Shown here piece by piece: positions 22,383-30,897 of a stretch of DNA of 36,445 bases. How positions within the stretch are numbered: the stretch's first letter is position 1; each line of letters opens with the position of its first letter. The notes under the pieces are model-generated. The model did not search any database, was not told where the DNA came from, and saw nothing but the letters and a program-made list of their open reading frames with translations. Location: contig CAZABS010000004.1 in assembly GCA_964483635.1 (NCBI GenBank), positions 1-36,445 on the forward strand. Reading direction: 5' to 3'. Source of the stretch: CAZABS01 sp964483635. GTDB lineage: Bacteria; Patescibacteriota; Minisyncoccia; Moranbacterales; UBA1568. A program made the translations under genes and the position numbers.

Positions 22383-22991
22383 ATGCTGGAGAATCGATTT
22401 TTGTCAGGGCTCCTGATCATCTATCTTGGACTCTTTACATTGCTTGCTATTAACCCGATTGATCGGACGACCTGGTTCGTCGAAAATCTCACCGTGTGGA
22501 TTATTCTCACCGTACTTCTCATTTTATATTTCCGAGGAGTGAGGTTTTCATCCGTGGCCTATGCACTTATGTTTGTGCTCATCTACCTCCACACCATTGG
22601 GGGGCACTATACGTTTGCACTGGTTCCGTTTGACTGGGTGACTGATTTTTTTGGATTTACGCGGAATCACTATGATCGGGTGGCGCATTTCTCGGTTGGG
22701 TTCTATGCATTTGCCGTAGTGGAGTGGCTCCTTGAGAAGCGCTTGGTGACGAATAAGTTTCTCCTCTTTACCTACCCAGTATTTCTTATTGCGACCGCTG
22801 CTATGAGCTACGAGCTTATTGAGTGGATTTACGCTGCAACGGCCAATCCTGAAGCAGGAATGGCCTATCTCGGCAGCCAAGGTGATATTTGGGATGCTCA
22901 AAAAGACATGCTCGCGGATACGCTGGGGGCGATTGCGGCAGTTTGCCTGTTCTTTGTGTTTCGGAAACCAAAGTTTTCTGACGAGAAATGA
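22383..22991 (+). CDS. YjdF-like membrane protein (DUF2238)
   Basis: The 202-residue protein has five to six membrane helices and the DUF2238 signature blocks: I-G-G-H-Y-T-F-A near residue 78, N-H-Y-D-R-V-A-H-F-S-V-G-F near 100, Y-E-L-I-E-W near 143, and G-S-Q-G-D-I-W-D-A-Q-K-D-M-L-A-D near 163. The conserved His, Asp and Glu within the membrane suggest a metal- or proton-linked function, but none is established. ATG 22383 is preferred because an upstream in-frame start would overlap the previous gene and the promoter. Confidence 0.9.
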   Translation: MLENRFLSGLLIIYLGLFTLLAINPIDRTTWFVENLTVWIILTVLLILYFRGVRFSSVAYALMFVLIYLHTIGGHYTFALVPFDWVTDFFGFTRNHYDRVAHFSVGFYAFAVVEWLLEKRLVTNKFLLFTYPVFLIATAAMSYELIEWIYAATANPEAGMAYLGSQGDIWDAQKDMLADTLGAIAAVCLFFVFRKPKFSDEK

Positions 22992-23028
22992 TATGCTTCT
23001 GAAGAGATTATTTTGTCTCAGCAAATGA

Positions 23029-23034
23029 TATACT
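23029..23034 (+). promoter_or_regulatory. Extended -10 promoter of the surface-protein gene
   Basis: TATACT preceded by TGA forms an extended -10 (TGATATACT at 23026-23034). The leader is about 28 nt and includes GAGGAG (23055-23060), one of the few good Shine-Dalgarno sequences in the window. Confidence 0.5.
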
Positions 23035-23068
23035 GTAAAGTGTCACCCTAAACGAGGAGCTTTCTATA

Positions 23069-25117
23069 ATGAAAAACCAAAATCATTTTTTTGGAAAGTT
23101 TTTTAAACGACATCCTGTAGAATATCACGCGGCGGCTTTTATTATTGCTCTCGCTTCCATCGGGATAACATTGACGATGACTCTCATGGCCGAGGAGTCA
23201 ACTGATACCACAGCCGCTACCTCTGGGACATCCTCGAATACTTCTGGAACTTCTTCAGCGATTACTTCCTGCTCCTATAATTACAGCGAATGGAGTGTTT
23301 GCCAGCCGGACGGCAAACATTCTCGTGCCGTAACGGGTAGGTCACCTTCTGGCTGTGTTCAAACCACAGCGCCAAAAATTATGGAGTCATGTTCCTATGC
23401 GGCTCCACAATGTGGATTTAGTTATTCAGAGTGGGGAGCTTGTCAGCCAAATAAAATGCAGTCCCGCACGGTTCTCACGAAGTCGCCAACAGGTTGTCAG
23501 GAGTATAATAAGCCAGAACTTGAGCGGAGTTGCGTGTATGTCGCCCCCGCGTTGACTTCTTCAACCGGAGCCGCCTCGACTTCAGTGGGTTCAACAACGA
23601 ACACTTCAACGACGGCACCACTTCAATGCATCTATGAGTATAGTACTTGGAGCATCTGCAAATCAGAGGGAAAACGATATCGGAATGTGAATTCTCAAAG
23701 GCCTTCGGGTTGTCAAGAATATCTGAAACCAGTGACCGAGCAGGCCTGTGTCTATGAACCATCAGGGACCACAATGGATCCAACTGTCCAAACGACTCCA
23801 ACTTCTGTGACCAATTCAACGATTCCGGCAGCGACCGCGGGTTTGATGCCAGTATCTTCTACGGCGACGTCTTCGGGAGCCTCTCTTCAGACTTCAGCGA
23901 CGAGTACATCAGCAGCTGGAATATCCACAAATACAACTGGAGATGCGGTGACACCACCCTTTACCTTTTTAAATATTGCAGACGGGATGACGATCAGTGG
24001 AAATTTTGATGTTCGAGGTGTTGTGAATAATGCTTCTCAGGTGGAGTTTTATCTCGTCCCAGTTGGATCGAATACATACAAGTATGCAGGGACAGCTTCA
24101 CATCAATCTTCAGCTGAATGGAGACTAAAACTTTCTTCAGCCTCTTTCCCAAATGGGGAGTTTTATCTCAGAGCCAAGGTAAAAAATTCCTATGGAGAAT
24201 ATGGGAGCGGCCAGCGAAAGATACTTATCGCTAACGGAGATCACTCACTCGTCACGTCCTCTGCCACGGCCGATGGCTTTCAGACGCTTGGAATGACTGA
24301 TACTGAAAAACGTGATATTTTGCGAAAGTTTCAAACAGAAGCAAAAATTCCTGAAGCCGTTGTGGTAAGTGATGAGAAAAATGATGTTGACACTCAGCGT
24401 CGTCAAGTACTCCAGTATTGCCTCGATCATTCCCGTGAATGTCAAACAGAGAAAGATCAGGATCATGATGGACTCTCGGATGTAGACGAGATCCGTTTTG
24501 GCTCGAATCCACAAGTCGCGGATACGGATCTTGATGGTTTTATTGATGGCGATGAGGTCAAAAATGGTTTCGATCCTGTTAAATATTCTGGTGGCGATAA
24601 AAGTGATAAAATAGTTTTTGAAAGTCCGCAGTCTGCTGGTGAAGTGAAGAAAGATCTCTATAAAGTGCAAACGGTCTCGGTTGAATCAAAAGAGGGCGGA
24701 GAAAAACGCATGCGACTCACTGGCACTGGTCTACCGAATAGTTTTGTGACTATTTATGTGTATAGTAATCCGATTATTCTTACCGTGAAAACTGATAATG
24801 ATGGTAACTGGACATATGAATTAGACAAAGAAATGGAGGATGGCAGTCATGAAGTGTACGTTGCTATTACTGACAATACCGGGAAAATAACAGCAAAGAG
24901 TGAGCCACTTCCATTTGTGAAGACTGCGCAAGCTATCGAGGTAAGACCGCTGGGCGAAACACCAGCAGTTTCCACCGATTCACCTACTGAGAGTCGGTTC
25001 AGTCGTGATCTCTGGTTTCTTATCCCACTTATTCTCGCGGGGCTTGCGGCCGCCTTGGCCATTATTGGACTCGCTCGACATCGAAGTCATTTACCTTCCG
25101 ATAATCTGGGCGTGTAA
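23069..25117 (+). CDS. Large surface protein with TSP1-like and calcium-binding TSP3-like repeats
   Basis: The 682-residue protein has an N-terminal membrane segment (about 20-40), a Ser/Thr-rich linker, and three 41-residue cysteine repeats at 68-108, 115-155 and 187-227. Each has Cys at positions 1, 11, 29 and 41, Trp at 8, and the core Y-S-x-W-x-x-C-(Q/K). A long Ser/Thr/Ala stalk (about 230-290) leads to an Ig-like domain (about 292-390), a Ca-binding segment with D-Q-D-H-D-G-L-S-D and D-T-D-L-D-G-F-I-D-G-D (463-503), a second Ig-like domain (about 540-620), and a C-terminal membrane helix followed by basic residues. This is a cell-surface adhesin-like layout. Ligand unknown. A histidine kinase gene follows. 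Confidence 0.88.
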   Translation: MKNQNHFFGKFFKRHPVEYHAAAFIIALASIGITLTMTLMAEESTDTTAATSGTSSNTSGTSSAITSCSYNYSEWSVCQPDGKHSRAVTGRSPSGCVQTTAPKIMESCSYAAPQCGFSYSEWGACQPNKMQSRTVLTKSPTGCQEYNKPELERSCVYVAPALTSSTGAASTSVGSTTNTSTTAPLQCIYEYSTWSICKSEGKRYRNVNSQRPSGCQEYLKPVTEQACVYEPSGTTMDPTVQTTPTSVTNSTIPAATAGLMPVSSTATSSGASLQTSATSTSAAGISTNTTGDAVTPPFTFLNIADGMTISGNFDVRGVVNNASQVEFYLVPVGSNTYKYAGTASHQSSAEWRLKLSSASFPNGEFYLRAKVKNSYGEYGSGQRKILIANGDHSLVTSSATADGFQTLGMTDTEKRDILRKFQTEAKIPEAVVVSDEKNDVDTQRRQVLQYCLDHSRECQTEKDQDHDGLSDVDEIRFGSNPQVADTDLDGFIDGDEVKNGFDPVKYSGGDKSDKIVFESPQSAGEVKKDLYKVQTVSVESKEGGEKRMRLTGTGLPNSFVTIYVYSNPIILTVKTDNDGNWTYELDKEMEDGSHEVYVAITDNTGKITAKSEPLPFVKTAQAIEVRPLGETPAVSTDSPTESRFSRDLWFLIPLILAGLAAALAIIGLARHRSHLPSDNLGV

Positions 25118-25195
25118 AGGGAATCATGATGGGTGAAATCGGAAACATAAATTTTATACTTCGGCGTGTAAAATAAATTCTCTATTGAATTACGT

Positions 25196-26560
25196 ATGAA
25201 TGAGCTCTTCCTTAAGGCTCTTGGGTTTATCCGAGAACATCCGAGTATTATTTATTCATTGATACTGATTGTTTTGATTCCAACAGCGTTGTTTTTTAAT
25301 ACCTACACCATTACTCAATCTTTTGAAAAGAACATTGACCGGATTACTCATGCCAATGCTGTTTTAGCTGAGAATATTCTCAAGTTATTGGTACTTCCGA
25401 AACTGGGCGAACCGGAAGAGCTCCAAGCATTGGTTCGAGAAATTGCTCTGAGCAACGACAAGGTGGTTGAATTAACACTGCTCGAGCGCTCGACAGAAAG
25501 CGATGGATTTCGTGTGATCGCCTCAACACAGGAGGACCAAATTGGTGAAGAACAAAGTGATATCCAAAATCTTCTTGCCTGGAGTCAGCCAGAAGGGATT
25601 GCGTTTCTCGCTCAGAATGAACGAGGACGATTTTGGCGTGTTACCAAGTCACTCATGAATTCGAGTGGTGAGAAAATTGGACTCGTGTCACTTTCACTTT
25701 CCATTGCTGATTCAGATGCTGTCATCCAGTCGGTTATTAATCGTGCGTATTTTATACTTTTTGGGATTATTTTAGTGGTGGTTCTTTTCGTTTCGAATCA
25801 GACCCGGCTTTTTGGGTATGCCGTGGCTCTTTCAAAACTTCGTGAAGTAGACAAAATGAAGGATACATTCATCTCAATGGCGAGTCATGAACTGCGCTCG
25901 CCACTTACAGCGATTAGCGGGTATCTTGATCTGTTAAAAGCAAAAGAAACATCTGAAAAAACTGACGAAGAGAGTAGACACTATCTTTCTAATATTACCG
26001 CCTCTGTACATCGACTGCAGACATTGGTAAGTGATATCCTTGACGTTTCGAAGCTTGAAGGAAATCGTATCCCCATTGAGCTTTCGTCTTTCGATCCAAC
26101 AGGTCTCCTCAGTCAGTCCATTGAGGAAATGCGATCTCAAGCAGTCTTGAAGCATCTTGAATTGAAATGGGAAGAGGGGCCGCAGTCATTTATTTTGGCT
26201 GATGAAGAACGTCTCAAACAGGTAGTAGTGAATCTCCTCAGCAATGCGATCAAGTACACAGACAAAGGAAGTGTTACGATGAGTTCGAAAGTGAAAGATA
26301 CGGAATATCTCATTACGGTCGCGGATACGGGGTATGGAATTTCAGCAGAAGATCAGGCGCGGCTGTTTCAAAAGTTTTCCCGTATTCAAACAGAAAAAAC
26401 TAAATCAATTACCGGTACGGGACTTGGCCTTTGGATTACTATGGAACTAACGCGGCGGATGGGTGGGTCGATTCAGGTGGAAAGTATTGAGGGTGTTGGT
26501 TCACACTTTACGATCCATCTGCCACTTGCTCAAGATCGGTTAGAAGCCGTAAAAAAATAA
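25196..26560 (+). CDS. Sensor histidine kinase
   Basis: The 454-residue protein has two membrane helices (about 15-37 and 180-200) around an exported sensor domain of unrecognised type. There is no HAMP domain; a short linker leads to a HisKA domain with S-H-E-L-R-S-P-L (phosphorylated His 231) and an HATPase domain with N-box N-L-L-S-N-A-I-K-Y, G1 D-T-G-Y-G-I-S and G2 G-T-G-L-G-L-W-I. No response regulator lies nearby, so it is an orphan within this window. It begins 78 nt after the surface-protein gene; no convincing promoter was found between them. A CPR-typical two-component sensor. Confidence 0.93.
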   Translation: MNELFLKALGFIREHPSIIYSLILIVLIPTALFFNTYTITQSFEKNIDRITHANAVLAENILKLLVLPKLGEPEELQALVREIALSNDKVVELTLLERSTESDGFRVIASTQEDQIGEEQSDIQNLLAWSQPEGIAFLAQNERGRFWRVTKSLMNSSGEKIGLVSLSLSIADSDAVIQSVINRAYFILFGIILVVVLFVSNQTRLFGYAVALSKLREVDKMKDTFISMASHELRSPLTAISGYLDLLKAKETSEKTDEESRHYLSNITASVHRLQTLVSDILDVSKLEGNRIPIELSSFDPTGLLSQSIEEMRSQAVLKHLELKWEEGPQSFILADEERLKQVVVNLLSNAIKYTDKGSVTMSSKVKDTEYLITVADTGYGISAEDQARLFQKFSRIQTEKTKSITGTGLGLWITMELTRRMGGSIQVESIEGVGSHFTIHLPLAQDRLEAVKK

Positions 26561-26613
26561 GCAGAGTCGGAATACCGTTGTTGGAAAAAGCGGGTTATGG
26601 TTGGTTAACCGTC

Positions 26614-26919
26614 ATGAGAAAGAATATATTTCATTTGGAGGGGAAAGTGTGGGTGTATCCTAGCCAAAGTGCTCAGTGGTATTTCGTCTCACTTGCGGGT
26701 GAGACGGCGCTTCACATGAAAGAACAGTATAGCGCACTGAGGCGTGGCTGGGGATCTCTTCCGGTTCGGGTGACAATTGGAAAAACAACGTGGGATACTT
26801 CCATCTTTCCAGACAAAAGAATACAAGGATACCTCTTGCCGATAAGGGCGTCAGTGCGGGTAGCTCAGGCGATCCAAGTTGGAGACATGCTTTCTTTCAA
26901 ACTCCGTGTCCGGGTGTAG
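26614..26919 (+). CDS. DUF1905 family protein
   Basis: The 101-residue product is a small beta-barrel-type protein with the DUF1905 pattern: E-G-K-V-W-V-Y-P at the start, W-Y-F-V-S-L near 28, R-G-W-G-S-L-P-V-R-V-T-I-G-K-T-T-W-x-T-S-I-F-P-D near 55, and Y-L-L-P-I-R-A-S-V-R near 84. No function is assigned in bacteria. ATG 26614 is chosen because it begins the family block; a TTG at 26578 would add 12 residues. The YgjP-like gene follows 9 nt after the stop. Confidence 0.85.
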   Translation: MRKNIFHLEGKVWVYPSQSAQWYFVSLAGETALHMKEQYSALRRGWGSLPVRVTIGKTTWDTSIFPDKRIQGYLLPIRASVRVAQAIQVGDMLSFKLRVRV

Positions 26920-26928
26920 AATGGATGA

Positions 26929-27498
26929 ATGCAAAAGCAACTACTCCTCGGGAAAAAAACTCTCCTGTATACGATTCGAGAAAGTCGGCGTGCCAAACAC
27001 GTGCGACTTGCTGTGCATGTCGATGGGACAATTATTGTGACAGCGCCGGGAGGTTTTCAAGATAGATTCATCGCACAGTTTCTTGTCGAAAAAGGGGATT
27101 GGATTCTCTCAAAAATTTCCTCTTTCAAACGGTTTATTGGAGTAAACTGGATGTATTCGAGTAAACGAGAATACGAAGCTTCACGGGAAGCCACTCGCCT
27201 ATTCGTTCTTAAGAGGCTCGCTTACTTTAATGAGCACTATCGATTGAGCTATAATCGGGTAAGTATTCGCAATCAAAAAACTCGTTGGGGAAGTTGTTCG
27301 CTTCAAGGTAATCTCAATTTTCATTATCTAGTTGCTTTTCTTCCAGCTCATCTTGCAGATTATATTGTGGTACATGAGCTTTGTCATCTCGCGGTATTCA
27401 ATCACTCGGATCAGTTTTGGAAACGAGTGGCGGAAACGATTCCAAACGTTGAGGTATGTCGATCAGAACTCCGCAGTTTTCGACGTGCCCTCAGATAA
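26929..27498 (+). CDS. YgjP-like (DUF45) zinc metalloprotease family protein
   Basis: The 189-residue product carries the zinc site H-E-L-C-H (149-153) followed by F-N-H-S-D-Q-F-W, the W-G-S-C-S motif (T-R-W-G-S-C-S) before it, and the R-R-A-K-H-V-R-L N-terminal strand. This is the YgjP/DUF45 metallopeptidase layout related to SprT and M48. Substrate unknown; soluble and cytoplasmic. It overlaps no neighbour and ends 16 nt before queH. Confidence 0.9.
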   Translation: MQKQLLLGKKTLLYTIRESRRAKHVRLAVHVDGTIIVTAPGGFQDRFIAQFLVEKGDWILSKISSFKRFIGVNWMYSSKREYEASREATRLFVLKRLAYFNEHYRLSYNRVSIRNQKTRWGSCSLQGNLNFHYLVAFLPAHLADYIVVHELCHLAVFNHSDQFWKRVAETIPNVEVCRSELRSFRRALR

Positions 27499-27514
27499 TA
27501 TAGAGTATTGGCAT

Positions 27515-28063
27515 ATGCAAAGTTTTCTCCTTCATTGCTGTTGTGCTCCTTGTGGGATTGCGGTGGTTGATGATTTGCGCAAGATATATATGCTTTCGGT
27601 ATTTTTTTATAACCCCAATATTGATCTTGAAACTGAATATCAAAAACGGAAAAATGAAGTTGTTCGGGTCTGTAAAGAGTGGGGCGTCCCCATGGTTGAT
27701 GGCGATTATGAACCAGAGGTCTGGAGATTGGCGGTCGATGGTTTGGAAACAGAACGAGAGGGTGGGCTGCGATGCCGGGCGTGTATCGGACTGCGTCTCC
27801 AGCGGACAGCACGGCTAGCGGCCGAGAAAAAAATGGACTGGTTTGGTACAACCCTTACCATGGGTCGCCGGAAGCGAGCATCACTCGTGACACCACTTGG
27901 TGATGCAGCCGGCCAAAAAGTTGGTGTGGCATATTTTGCTGCGGATTGGAAAAAGCAGGGGCGTGAGGCGAGGGCTCGGGTAATGATGCTTGAGCGCAAT
28001 ATCTATCGTCAGACCTATTGTGGATGTCAGTACTCTCACGAGAAACAGCTCGATCTCGATTAG
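27515..28063 (+). CDS. queH: Epoxyqueuosine reductase QueH
   Basis: QueH catalyses the last step of queuosine synthesis, reducing epoxyqueuosine in tRNA with an iron-sulphur cluster. The 182-residue product has the family cysteines: H-C-C-C-A-P-C at the N-terminus (residues 7-13), C-R-A-C-I-G-L-R near residue 87, and Y-C-G-C-Q-Y-S near the C-terminus, along with F-F-Y-N-P-N-I. ATG 27515 is the family-like start; the frame is open further upstream but that overlaps the YgjP-like gene. No other queuosine gene is visible in the window, so substrate supply must come from elsewhere. Confidence 0.93.
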   Translation: MQSFLLHCCCAPCGIAVVDDLRKIYMLSVFFYNPNIDLETEYQKRKNEVVRVCKEWGVPMVDGDYEPEVWRLAVDGLETEREGGLRCRACIGLRLQRTARLAAEKKMDWFGTTLTMGRRKRASLVTPLGDAAGQKVGVAYFAADWKKQGREARARVMMLERNIYRQTYCGCQYSHEKQLDLD

Positions 28064-28080
28064 ACGTTTTCTCGCGATGG

Positions 28081-28086
28081 TATACT
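28081..28086 (+). promoter_or_regulatory. Candidate -10 box of the M23 peptidase gene
   Basis: TATACT ends 9 nt before ATG 28096, so the leader would be about 3 nt. The -35 region overlaps the queH stop but matches poorly (TTAGAC at 28060-28065). Confidence 0.45.
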
Positions 28087-28095
28087 GGGGGCACT

Positions 28096-28779
28096 ATGAA
28101 ATACATTTTCTTCTTCCTTACGATAATCGGAATATCTGTTTGGATGTTTCGGTATTGGCAAACAACTCTGTTTTTTCCAAATGAAGGAGGTTTTTCTGAG
28201 GATGTCGTGCTTGAACAATTGAATCTTGACCATGACACTCTCTCAGAGTCCCTGTCACATGCTACAAATCCGAGCGATACGGGTACAATTTTCCCACAGG
28301 ATCGCATCACAGAGCGAGTAACGAAAAAACCATTTGGTATTTTCATTGATTCGAAAGTTTCTCCGGTTCAGCCAGAACGATTTCGTGGTTATCATACGGG
28401 AGTTGATTTTGAGACTTTTGATGAAGAAGCTACGATCAATATTCCTGTACGAGCAATCTGCGATGGGGAGATTCTTGAACAACGATTTGTGTCTGGATAT
28501 GGCGGAGTTGTGGTAACGAGTTGCGCTTTTGACCATCAGCCAGTAACGGTCGTGTATGGCCATCTTGCACCCACATCTTTCTTGTTGGAAATTGGTAACT
28601 CGATCCGAGAGGGTGAAGAGCTGGGTATGTTAGGAATGGGGGGGAGCCGTGAGACGGATGGAGAACGAAAACATCTCCATCTTGGAGTTCATCGTGGCAG
28701 TGTAATTGATCTTCGAGGTTATGTGCCTACGGAGCGGGAGCTCGCACAGTGGATAAATCCGACGCTACTATTTCGATAA
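28096..28779 (+). CDS. M23 family metallopeptidase (LytM domain), membrane-anchored
   Basis: The 227-residue protein has one N-terminal membrane helix (about 2-20) and an exported LytM domain. Zinc ligands are intact: H-T-G-V-D (His 100, Asp 104) and H-L-H-L-G-V (193-197), with V-V-Y-G-H-L preceding. These enzymes cleave peptidoglycan cross-bridges. Two Cys (A-I-C-D and S-C-A-F) lie close together in sequence and may form a disulphide. ATG 28096 is preferred: the longer frame overlaps queH and lacks the signal anchor at its start. Confidence 0.93.
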   Translation: MKYIFFFLTIIGISVWMFRYWQTTLFFPNEGGFSEDVVLEQLNLDHDTLSESLSHATNPSDTGTIFPQDRITERVTKKPFGIFIDSKVSPVQPERFRGYHTGVDFETFDEEATINIPVRAICDGEILEQRFVSGYGGVVVTSCAFDHQPVTVVYGHLAPTSFLLEIGNSIREGEELGMLGMGGSRETDGERKHLHLGVHRGSVIDLRGYVPTERELAQWINPTLLFR

Positions 28780-28820
28780 CACAAGGACAAATTTTTTCAC
28801 CAGGAGAGACATCTTTGTGA

Positions 28821-28826
28821 TATAAT
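28821..28826 (+). promoter_or_regulatory. Predicted -10 box of the PilB/GspE-like gene
   Basis: Consensus TATAAT, 15 nt before ATG 28842, implying a leader near 9 nt without a ribosome binding site. No clear -35. Confidence 0.6.
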
Positions 28827-28841
28827 TCAAAAAAAGAACTT

Positions 28842-30065
28842 ATGGTGAATCCTTTGAGTGAGTCGGTCTCTGTACCAACAGGAAGTATTTTTCTTCGAGA
28901 TGCTTCGGGTGCAGATCTGGTCAGTCCGATGGTGCGAGATGCGGCAGCTCGAGGGGCTTCAGATATTCATATCGAGGCTATGCCAGGAGAAGTCCTGGTG
29001 CGTTTTCGTGTTGATGGTGTGCTCCAGGATTATGATCACATGTCGAAGGAATACCATGAGCACGTTATTAATCATCTCAAGGTACTTTCTAATATGGAGG
29101 TGGGTCATGTACGTACTCCCGAAGATGGTCACTTCGCCGTCAAACTTCAGGGAGAGAATGTACAGGATCAACATGCGCTTGATGTTCGGGTTTCTATTTT
29201 TCCAACGATCAACGGACCAACCGCAGTATTGCGACTCCTGAATCGTTCTGACATGCTTATTTCGCTTGACGAAGTTGGATTTGATGAAGCCGTGCGTACA
29301 AGAATACGTCAGTTGACGCTCGCGAGTTATGGAATGATTCTTACCACCGGACCGACCGGCGCAGGGAAAACATCTACTCTGTACTCAATGCTCATGGAAA
29401 TTAACCGCAAGGAGCGCAATATCATGACACTTGAAGATCCGGTAGAAATCTTCATTGATGATATGCGACAAAGTCAGGTTATTCCTGAAATCGGATATAC
29501 GTTTGCAAAAGGTATGCGGAGTATTTTGCGCCAAGATCCAGATGTGATTATGATTGGTGAGATCCGAGATGCCGAAACTGCCGAGTTGGCTGTCCAGGCT
29601 TCACTTACGGGTCGAATGGTTTATTCGACACTCCATGCCAATACGACCATTGGTGGTATCGCGCGGCTTATTGATATGGATATTGAACGTGGTTTGATCG
29701 CGTATGCAATGCGGGGAATAATCGCTCAGCGGCTGGTACGTAAGATTTGCTCGGCGTGCAGTACGCCCGATCCTGAACCACGAGCTGAATATAGAGCCTA
29801 TCTTGGCCTCACAGGAGTGGATATTGCCTACCATCGTGGAGCAGGGTGCAAAGAATGTGCTGGGACAGGCTATCGTGGGCGAACGGGAGTTTTTGAGGTG
29901 CTTGTTTTTGATGATGAACTGCGCGCCATGATTGTAGACAAAGCCTCGATGAATGAACTCCAGGCCTATGCTGAAAAATCAGGCATGACAACGCTTCGCC
30001 AGAACGCTATTAATCTCGTGGCCACTGGCATCTCAACTCTTGAAGAGGTTATTCGGGCGGTGTAG
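28842..30065 (+). CDS. PilB/GspE-type secretion ATPase, short form
   Basis: The 407-residue protein has the N2 and catalytic core of type II secretion/type IV pilus assembly ATPases: A-S-D-I-H-I-E and R-F-R-V-D-G-V-L (about 40-60), Walker A G-P-T-G-A-G-K-T (170-177), the Asp box (T-L-E-D-P-V-E), the Walker B region with I-M-I-G-E-I-R-D-A-E-T (about 235), the His box S-T-L-H-A-N, and a C-S-A-C / C-K-E-C zinc element. It lacks the N-terminal MshEN/N1 domain that full PilB carries (usually about 560 residues). It would power pilus extension or secretion, but no PilC, pilin or PilM gene is adjacent. Confidence 0.94.
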   Translation: MVNPLSESVSVPTGSIFLRDASGADLVSPMVRDAAARGASDIHIEAMPGEVLVRFRVDGVLQDYDHMSKEYHEHVINHLKVLSNMEVGHVRTPEDGHFAVKLQGENVQDQHALDVRVSIFPTINGPTAVLRLLNRSDMLISLDEVGFDEAVRTRIRQLTLASYGMILTTGPTGAGKTSTLYSMLMEINRKERNIMTLEDPVEIFIDDMRQSQVIPEIGYTFAKGMRSILRQDPDVIMIGEIRDAETAELAVQASLTGRMVYSTLHANTTIGGIARLIDMDIERGLIAYAMRGIIAQRLVRKICSACSTPDPEPRAEYRAYLGLTGVDIAYHRGAGCKECAGTGYRGRTGVFEVLVFDDELRAMIVDKASMNELQAYAEKSGMTTLRQNAINLVATGISTLEEVIRAV

Positions 30066-30081
30066 TCCTTTGAAGGAATAC

Positions 30082-30109
30082 TTGCCAATGAGCTAAAAGC
30101 GTGTAGAGT
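30082..30109 (+). promoter_or_regulatory. Predicted promoter of the pseudouridine synthase gene
   Basis: TTGCCA (30082-30087) and TAGAGT (30104-30109) are 16 nt apart. The start site falls on ATG 30116, predicting a leaderless mRNA. Confidence 0.55.
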
Positions 30110-30115
30110 GAGGCT

Positions 30116-30838
30116 ATGCTCACGAGTGATGATATTACGTTTCCAATGCGGGTGAATCGTTACCTGGCTCATAAAGGCATAGCAACGAGGCGGGCTGCCG
30201 ATGAGCTTATTCGCAAAGGATTGGTACGAATTAATGGCAAGGTTGCTGCGCTCGGTGACCGCGTGCTATCTTCTGATGCTCGGATCGATCTCGACACCCA
30301 AAAGCTTCCGGCACGGCAGCTTCTCTATTTTGTTTATCATAAACCGCGAGGGGTGATCACGCACTCTCCTCAGTCAGGAGAACGTGATATTCGATCGGTG
30401 GCTGATGTCCCTGATGTATTTCCAGTGGGGCGACTCGATAAAGATTCAGAGGGATTGATGATTCTTACGAATGATGGACGAGTGACCGAGCGACTGCTCC
30501 ATCCACGTTTCGAACATGAGAAGGAATACCGGGTTACGGTTCGAGAACGAGTTGAATCACGTGTGGTGAAGTTGCTTCTTGCTGGAGTGATGAGTGAGGG
30601 AGACCTTCTTCATGTTCAAAGGGTGGAAATAACTGGGAATCATCAACTCACCATAGTCCTTACTCAAGGGAAGAAGCATCAAATCCGGCGGATGCTCGAT
30701 GGGGCACATCTCACGGTTACATCACTGATACGCACGCGTATTATGGACATTCATCTTGGCGGACTTCGTTCTGGGGCGTCCCGGGCGCTTACCGGGAGAG
30801 CACGTCTTGCATTTCTCGAGAGCTTGGGATTGAAATAA
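30116..30838 (+). CDS. RsuA/RluB family pseudouridine synthase
   Basis: The 240-residue protein has an N-terminal S4 RNA-binding domain (about 10-70: R-V-N-R-Y-L-A-H-K-G-I-A-T-R-R-A-A-D-E-L-I) and a catalytic domain with G-R-L-D-K-D-S-E-G-L (nucleophile Asp 108), K-E-Y-R-V, and K-H-Q-I-R-R-M near the end. It would isomerise specific uridines in rRNA. Whether it acts on 16S (RsuA) or 23S (RluB/E/F) rRNA cannot be told from sequence alone. Confidence 0.94.
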   Translation: MLTSDDITFPMRVNRYLAHKGIATRRAADELIRKGLVRINGKVAALGDRVLSSDARIDLDTQKLPARQLLYFVYHKPRGVITHSPQSGERDIRSVADVPDVFPVGRLDKDSEGLMILTNDGRVTERLLHPRFEHEKEYRVTVRERVESRVVKLLLAGVMSEGDLLHVQRVEITGNHQLTIVLTQGKKHQIRRMLDGAHLTVTSLIRTRIMDIHLGGLRSGASRALTGRARLAFLESLGLK

Positions 30839-30897
30839 GTTTTTTGGTACGATAAAGAAGTTCGTTTTGCTTCTGTGAATAAAAGAAAATTTGGTGT

